DNA from: Saccharofermentans sp.
GTDB taxonomy: Bacteria; Bacillota; Clostridia; Saccharofermentanales; Saccharofermentanaceae
DNA length: 64,000 nucleotides
Direction of reading: 5' to 3'
NCBI GenBank assembly: GCA_024403715.1
Contig: JAKSRJ010000006.1
Coordinates: 1 to 64,000 of the forward strand
In this document: positions 59,200 to 64,000 of the stretch, one piece after another
How the letters are laid out: each line of letters opens with the position of its first letter
Position numbering within the stretch: the stretch's first letter is position 1
Program-made: the position numbers and the translations under genes
The notes under the pieces: model-generated
The model's database searches: none
What the model saw: only the letters and a program-made list of their open reading frames with translations
Told to the model about the DNA's origin: nothing

Positions 59200-60052
59200 A
59201 TTTGTCTCTTTAGTCTCAGTAATTATCACAGCATCAATTTTGACTTTAGCATTTACATCGTGCTCTATGCCTATTGGTGTTCAAGAAACGATAGAAACAA
59301 CTTTAGTTCCTACAGCTACTCCAACTCCTACCCCAGAACCAACGGCTACACCTACGCCAACTAACACACCGATGCCAACACCTAGTCCTACTCCAGTTCC
59401 GGAATATGTCGAACCAGAGTTTGAAGAGACTTGGTATAACGGTTTTGTTGATGCGCGTTCTGTGCGTGCTGTTATAGTTCAAAATCCAGACGATATCACT
59501 GTTTTAGTAAATAAATATTTCGCTCTCCCTCTCGATTATGTTCCATCAGACTTAGTCGCAGCATCTCACTCTGGTGGACAACAGGTTAGAGCAGAGGTTA
59601 ATGAGCAGTGGTGTGCAATGTATGATGCTTGTGTAGAGGCAACAGGTCAGGGCCTTTATCTCGTATCTGGTTATAGAGATTCAAACATCCAGAACTATTT
59701 ATTCTATAGATCAACTAATCTTCGTGGAATTGAATTCTCTGTTCGTAAAAATGCTGTACCTGGAAGATCTGAACATCAATTAGGACTTGCTATCGATATT
59801 ACACCAGCAGGCGAATCTGAGATTTTGGACGAATTCGGTGAAACAAGAACCGGTATGTGGGTTAACGAACACTGCTATGAATTTGGATTTATTCGCCGAT
59901 TCCAATATGAATATCGCTACGAGACCGGTTATGATCAGGAGGCATGGCATTATCGCTATGTTGGTGTAGAACTCGCGACTTACCTCTATGAGAATGATAT
60001 GTCATTAGAGGCATATTATGGACTAGAGCAGGTCCTACCGTGGGATGAGTAA
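59186..60052 (+). CDS. VanY-type D-Ala-D-Ala carboxypeptidase lipoprotein
   Basis: 288 residues. The lipoprotein signal peptide ends at lipobox FTSC, followed by a 40-residue Pro/Thr stalk that spans the wall. The M15B peptidase domain has SGYRDSNIQNYLF, the zinc motif SEHQLGLAIDI (His and Asp), and EAWHYRYVG with the catalytic Glu and third zinc ligand. It trims the terminal D-Ala from peptidoglycan stems. It is translationally coupled to the upstream nucleotidyltransferase gene. Confidence 0.9.
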   Translation: MRTNKFVSLVSVIITASILTLAFTSCSMPIGVQETIETTLVPTATPTPTPEPTATPTPTNTPMPTPSPTPVPEYVEPEFEETWYNGFVDARSVRAVIVQNPDDITVLVNKYFALPLDYVPSDLVAASHSGGQQVRAEVNEQWCAMYDACVEATGQGLYLVSGYRDSNIQNYLFYRSTNLRGIEFSVRKNAVPGRSEHQLGLAIDITPAGESEILDEFGETRTGMWVNEHCYEFGFIRRFQYEYRYETGYDQEAWHYRYVGVELATYLYENDMSLEAYYGLEQVLPWDE

Positions 60053-60063
60053 TAAGCTTTTTC

Positions 60064-60100
60064 GTTCGCTTCGAACAGCAAGTGGCTTCGCCAACTCGCT
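60064..60100. repeat. Two small CTTCG-type hairpins in an intergenic gap
   Basis: GTTCG-CTT-CGAAC (60064-60076) is followed at once by an imperfect ten-pair hairpin with a TTC loop (60077-60100), in the 131-base gap between the VanY-type and maf genes. They resemble in style the hairpins beside tRNA-Arg but do not share their sequence. They could slow ribosome-free transcription or be a small intergenic repeat. Confidence 0.4.
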
Positions 60101-60183
60101 CACTCAAAAGCACATAACTCAAACTCACTCGCGATTAAGCTCTTTTCTCTTACTGCTGCGCAGGCACATATGGAAGAACTGAT

Positions 60184-60780
60184 ATGAAGATTATATTAGC
60201 CAGTAAATCACCTAGAAGACAAGAACTATTAAGACTCATTACAAGCGACTTCGAGATTAAAACGAAGGAAATTGACGAGCGCGCAATTGAAGATGAAATA
60301 GTAGCTAACGGTGGTTCTGCAAAAGATGTTCAACTTAAATTAGCAAAGGCTAAAGCTCAAGCTGTCTGGGAAGAATTAACACTAAATGAACAAAAAGAAT
60401 ATGCAGTCATCGGTTCTGATACATCTGTAATAAGTGGTAATGCAATTCTAGGCAAACCAGTAGATAAAGATGATGCTAGACGTATGCTTACATCCTTATG
60501 TGGCAAAGAGCATGAAGTAATATCAAGCGTATGTGTAATATCTCAAGACAAGACTATCGCATGGACTGAAGTTACTAAAGTTAGATTTGGCGAACTTGAT
60601 AAGTACCAAGAAGATTTAATTGAGCGATACATTAATACAGATGAACCTTATGACAAAGCCGGTGCATACGGAATTCAGGAAGGTGGGGCTTTACTTGTAG
60701 AAAGCGTTTCTGGCGACTATTTTAACGTAGTTGGATTACCTGTAAGAAAATTATCAATAATATTAAATCAATTGTTATAA
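60184..60780 (+). CDS. maf: Maf family nucleoside-triphosphate pyrophosphatase
   Basis: 198 residues with the Maf signature LASKSPRRQELLRLI at the N-terminus, ERAIEDEI, IGSDTSVISG, LGKPVDKDDARRML and DKAGAYGIQEGGALLV. It hydrolyses non-canonical or UTP/dTTP-type nucleotides to the monophosphate. It begins with a GGAAG site after the hairpin-containing gap and is followed by the membrane protein gene nine bases later. Confidence 0.93.
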   Translation: MKIILASKSPRRQELLRLITSDFEIKTKEIDERAIEDEIVANGGSAKDVQLKLAKAKAQAVWEELTLNEQKEYAVIGSDTSVISGNAILGKPVDKDDARRMLTSLCGKEHEVISSVCVISQDKTIAWTEVTKVRFGELDKYQEDLIERYINTDEPYDKAGAYGIQEGGALLVESVSGDYFNVVGLPVRKLSIILNQLL

Positions 60781-60789
60781 AATTAAACT

Positions 60790-62457
60790 ATGTATAAGAG
60801 ACTAGACAAAATCGTAGATAAGAATGAGCCACTAATAGTGTGTCTGCTTTTTATTGTTTCATGTGTAATTAGAACTTTACTTGCTAACTACATTAAGGTT
60901 CTATACACCTATAATGATGAGCTATATTACTATCAGATTGCTGAAAACATAGCAAGAGGCAATGGATTTCCAATTGTACGTAATGAAGCTATTAATTTCT
61001 ACAAGATTCTATATCCGGCATTAATCTCACCAGCTTTCTTATTTAAAGCTAGAACCACTCAGGCTTTTGTAGTTGCTTTAATAAACAGTGTTTGTATGAG
61101 CTCTACAGTTTTTCCTCTTTATCTAATTTCAAAAAAGATACTTAACTCTAAGCTTTTACGTATATTAATGTGTCTGTTCTTTGTTGTATTTCCAGACTTG
61201 ACGCTATCAATGACATTTATGTCTGAAATACTGATGCTCCCTGTTACAACTTGGCTTATTTATGGATTCTATGAATTACTCAACCTAAAAGGCACCAAGA
61301 GTTATTGGATATCCTTAGCACTTGGAGCAGCAACTTTTGCAGGTTATTTATGTAAAGAAATCGTTTTATTAATAATGGGTGCTTATATGTTAACTGCCCT
61401 TATTGATGTAATTAAAAGAAGAAAGATTGACAGAGATGACGTGCTTAAAGTAGTTATTCTTGCATTAGGCTTCGGCTTGTCTTATCTTGCCTTCAGTCTA
61501 TTAATCGTTAGAAATAGTATAGCTTCATATAATGTAAATGAAACCTTAAGTACAGCTTTAAGCTTTGATCAGATTTTGTCTTTCTTAAGCATATTTGTGT
61601 ACTACATTATGGCAATATTAGTTTCATATTGCTTCTTTACAGTAATCATTCCACTTATATGCTATAAGCAATTAGATAAAGAAACTCAAAAGCTTTATAC
61701 CTTGACATTAGCTTCTCTCGTATTAACACTTTTGGTTTGTATTTTCTTTACAAATCTTCGTGAAGATGTAGATAAACTTGTTCCTATTTTGCATTTCAGA
61801 TACTTTACTTTTGTCTGGATGCCCCTACTCATAGTATTTTTAAAAACAATTGAGATAAAACCGCAAATTAATCTATTTAAACTCGTATCTATAGCTATAG
61901 TTTTTGCCTTAACATTATTATTCAGATTCTATGATATTTTCATTGGTTCATCTGTAGACCACCTTTTTTTGATGAGCGTAAGTCAGATTTATTATCTGAA
62001 ATTACTATTATTGAAGATAGGTTTTATAGTAGCGATTATAGTTGGTATCGTACTAATCAAATTTAAAAAAACATCTGCTCTTTATGCCTTAACACTCGTA
62101 TCACTCCTAGTAATATTTGTAGTCGATACAAAGTTCTGCTGTAAAGATAATTTGTATAGAAAATCCTGCCCTGATTTATACTATGCACCTGTAACAGAAG
62201 TATCTGATTTTGTTACTTCTCATAGTGAGAATTCTTTTATGATTACCTATTATAGAGACGAAGGACAACAACGCGCACTCGACACATTTTGTAATTACGA
62301 AAATGTTGACACATATATGTCTTATGACTTAATTGGAGATGAGTACTACAACTACGATTATGTCATTCTTCAGAATAATCCTTATGATGTTGAAATATAC
62401 TTAGACGGAGAAGAACTAATCCACAATGAGTGGTATAGAGTAATTAAACTGTCTTAA
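60790..62457 (+). CDS. Polytopic membrane protein, glycosyltransferase family 39/GT-C-like
   Basis: 555 residues with about eleven to twelve membrane segments and a soluble C-terminal tail of about 100 residues. The first extracytoplasmic loop carries YNDELYYYQIAENIARGNGF, in which DELYYYQIA matches the Asp-Glu motif of lipid-sugar-using GT-C enzymes, followed by KILYPALISPAFL. It probably transfers a sugar from a polyprenyl carrier at the outer face. The acceptor is unknown. Its stop overlaps the convergent EAL gene by four bases. Confidence 0.7.
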   Translation: MYKRLDKIVDKNEPLIVCLLFIVSCVIRTLLANYIKVLYTYNDELYYYQIAENIARGNGFPIVRNEAINFYKILYPALISPAFLFKARTTQAFVVALINSVCMSSTVFPLYLISKKILNSKLLRILMCLFFVVFPDLTLSMTFMSEILMLPVTTWLIYGFYELLNLKGTKSYWISLALGAATFAGYLCKEIVLLIMGAYMLTALIDVIKRRKIDRDDVLKVVILALGFGLSYLAFSLLIVRNSIASYNVNETLSTALSFDQILSFLSIFVYYIMAILVSYCFFTVIIPLICYKQLDKETQKLYTLTLASLVLTLLVCIFFTNLREDVDKLVPILHFRYFTFVWMPLLIVFLKTIEIKPQINLFKLVSIAIVFALTLLFRFYDIFIGSSVDHLFLMSVSQIYYLKLLLLKIGFIVAIIVGIVLIKFKKTSALYALTLVSLLVIFVVDTKFCCKDNLYRKSCPDLYYAPVTEVSDFVTSHSENSFMITYYRDEGQQRALDTFCNYENVDTYMSYDLIGDEYYNYDYVILQNNPYDVEIYLDGEELIHNEWYRVIKLS

Positions 62458-64000
62458 TTCTTCTGACTCTTAACATACTCAAGAACATTACCCTGCAAAA
62501 TAGGCTCGCTTAAATGATTGCCCTGAAAGTATGTGCATCCATAATTCTTTAATCGCTCAAACTGCCCCTGAGTGCCTACACCAGTTGCATCTACAGGAAT
62601 ATCAATCTCATTAAGAAGCGAGATAATAGAATGTGTTAAAACACCCTGTGAAGAGCCTTCCTTCAAAGCTGCAGTGAAATTTCCATCAAGCTTAACAAGT
62701 GATATTGGCATTAGAGGGATAGAATTCAAAGAGGAATAAGATCGGCCAAAATTATCAAGTGCCATCTTAATACCAGAAGAAGCCAAAGCATCCAATGTAT
62801 TCTGTACTTCCTGGATATTAATAGTTGCTCCATCAGAAGGAATATCAATAATTAAATTCTTAAGATTAATTCCAACACCCTCAGCTGCAGCAAGCAAATC
62901 AATCTGTAAATCTGGCATATGAAGCTGCGTTGTAGAAAGGTTAACTGTCATAGTCAAATTAGGATCCACTTTATTAATTCGTGCCAACGTCTCAAAAGCC
63001 TGCATCAAAGAGAACTCACCAAGTCTATAGATGTGGCCTGTTTTCTCGGCATAAAATAGAAAATCTGTAGTATCAACAGTGCCTTTGCCAGGAAACTCCC
63101 AGCGAACAAATGCCTCAAAGCCCGTAAGCTTTAAATCGGCATCAAAACGAGGCTGGTAAACCATATATAACTCATTTTCTTCAAAAGCCTTGTCGAAAAG
63201 CACCTTAAGCTCATCTATCTCAATTCTATCTAAGAATACAGCTCTATCATTAGGCTTATCAGAAACATAAAAACCAATCTCTTCATCATTTGATATTGCT
63301 TTATAAAGAGCACTCTCTGCTTTTGTAACTAGGTCGCCCGCATAAATAGAATCTCTTGGGTACTGAGCTATACCAGCATAGAACTTACCTTCGCATTCAT
63401 CATTTAAAGCCAAAGACAAACTGTGCGCATAGGCCTTAACTTCAGAATCTTCCTTAAATCTAGTGGTAATTACAGCAAACTCATTGTTCGCAATTCGTCC
63501 AACAAAATCACTATAGTCAGCAGCTTCACGAAGCCTATGAGCCATAGTCTGAATGAACAAATCTACTACAATGTGTCCATTAGAAGGTGAGAATCTAATA
63601 TCATCGTGAACAGTAAGGTAAATCACATATATTGGGTTAATATTAAAATCTTTACCAATCTCAGCTGCATCCTGATAAGCACGATTATATTCATATATTT
63701 TCACATCACCATGTTCACTTATAGCATGTCTGTTAGGAAGTGTAGTTAATGAATCTAATGCTACATCTCGGCTAGAATGCAAAGATTTCTTGAGCTCATC
63801 GTTATCCTTAATCGATTCATGTTTAACAATAATACCCTGCTGACCGCTAGCTACCATATTACGTTCAATTAATGCAGTAGTCTCAGAGTTTATTCTTCTT
63901 GCTTTCTCAATCGCTAATTTACGATTAAGCTTATCGAGTCTTCCACTTACTCTATTAATAAAAAACTGGAATAAAGTAAGAATGATTAAAGACAACAAAG
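62454..64000 (-). CDS. Degenerate GGDEF-EAL protein, N-terminus beyond the window
   Basis: At least 514 residues; the frame is open to the window edge and starts with a membrane helix, so the beginning is missing. The GGDEF signature is replaced by IANNEF. In the EAL domain the motif is FEAFVRW, the usual second acidic residue region reads IIDIPSDG, and DDFG is changed to DNFG, though NLSTTQL, KLDGNF and YFQGNHL remain. Several metal ligands are missing, so it is probably not a working phosphodiesterase and may bind c-di-GMP or a partner. Confidence 0.85.
   Translation of the reverse strand, partial: LLSLIILTLFQFFINRVSGRLDKLNRKLAIEKARRINSETTALIERNMVASGQQGIIVKHESIKDNDELKKSLHSSRDVALDSLTTLPNRHAISEHGDVKIYEYNRAYQDAAEIGKDFNINPIYVIYLTVHDDIRFSPSNGHIVVDLFIQTMAHRLREAADYSDFVGRIANNEFAVITTRFKEDSEVKAYAHSLSLALNDECEGKFYAGIAQYPRDSIYAGDLVTKAESALYKAISNDEEIGFYVSDKPNDRAVFLDRIEIDELKVLFDKAFEENELYMVYQPRFDADLKLTGFEAFVRWEFPGKGTVDTTDFLFYAEKTGHIYRLGEFSLMQAFETLARINKVDPNLTMTVNLSTTQLHMPDLQIDLLAAAEGVGINLKNLIIDIPSDGATINIQEVQNTLDALASSGIKMALDNFGRSYSSLNSIPLMPISLVKLDGNFTAALKEGSSQGVLTHSIISLLNEIDIPVDATGVGTQGQFERLKNYGCTYFQGNHLSEPILQGNVLEYVKSQKN

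Noticed and set aside
60045-60182. A 45-codon plus-strand ORF (MSNKLFRSLRTASGF...) filling the gap between the VanY-type and maf genes
   Set aside because: It lacks a convincing ribosome binding site, starts inside the end of the upstream gene, and its Arg/Ser/Leu composition comes from the CTTCG hairpins. It reads as a by-product of the intergenic repeat.
1-64000. Mobile elements, prophage, CRISPR arrays and rRNA genes
   Set aside because: No transposase, integrase, phage structural gene, regularly spaced direct repeat or rRNA sequence was recognised anywhere in the window.

Overview
The window looks like a chromosomal segment of an anaerobic, low-GC Gram-positive bacterium, most likely a gut or rumen member of the Clostridia. 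Supporting signs are AT-rich codon use, strong AGGAGG-type ribosome binding sites, an oxygen-sensitive class III ribonucleotide reductase (nrdDG), lipoproteins with Pro/Thr-rich linkers, sugar ABC permeases without their own ATPase, and the order glmU-pth-mfd. No genus is assigned. I saw no phage, insertion sequence, CRISPR array, rRNA or antibiotic resistance island. The only RNA gene recognised is tRNA-Arg(CCG).

Layout. 0-10.6 kb: MATE transporter, SH3/CAP secreted protein, trkA-trkH potassium uptake, DJ-1 protein, two related zinc-ribbon membrane proteins flanking ilvE, and a phosphoesterase. 10.6-15 kb: EamA transporter, DUF4236 protein, Sel1-like protein, LysR regulator. 15-20.1 kb: nrdD-nrdG with a paired NrdR-box promoter, followed by an EAL protein and a HAD phosphatase gene broken by an in-frame stop. 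20.1-27.5 kb: one tightly packed operon, tyrA-aroB-aroA-aroC-(chorismate mutase/aroE/aroK fusion)-aroQ-sseB-like, preceded by a tyrosine-rich leader peptide ORF and a terminator hairpin. 27.5-30.3 kb: carD, then a fur-ZIP-patatin operon behind a Fur-type box.

30.4-42.7 kb: a long minus-strand transport region. It has two pairs of sugar-type ABC permeases, one carrying an exceptional extracytoplasmic insertion of about 500 residues. It also has a solute-binding lipoprotein, an HlyD-type adaptor, a MacB-like extracytoplasmic protein without its ATPase, an acidic lipoprotein and a CbiG-like protein. 42.8-50 kb: hydroxyacid dehydrogenase, DUF4203 membrane protein, dus, PAP2 phosphatase, two CobW-type GTPases (one with a His/Cys-rich metal tail), a DUF3795 protein with a short cupin-like remnant, an SDR and a collapsed MATE gene. 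50-52.6 kb: a very large orphan solute-binding lipoprotein. 52.6-64 kb: a structured intergenic element beside tRNA-Arg, mfd, pth, glmU, a nucleotidyltransferase, a VanY-type peptidase, maf, a GT-C-like membrane protein and a partial GGDEF/EAL protein.

The strongest regulatory observation is the candidate tyrosine attenuator of the aro operon: an 18-codon ORF with eight Tyr codons, a terminator, and an alternative pairing that would disrupt it. The most unusual gene set is the 30-42 kb cluster that mixes importer permeases with exporter-type adaptor proteins. Three genes carry visible lesions: CAP, HAD and MATE. All functions are inferred from reading motifs; no database search was run.
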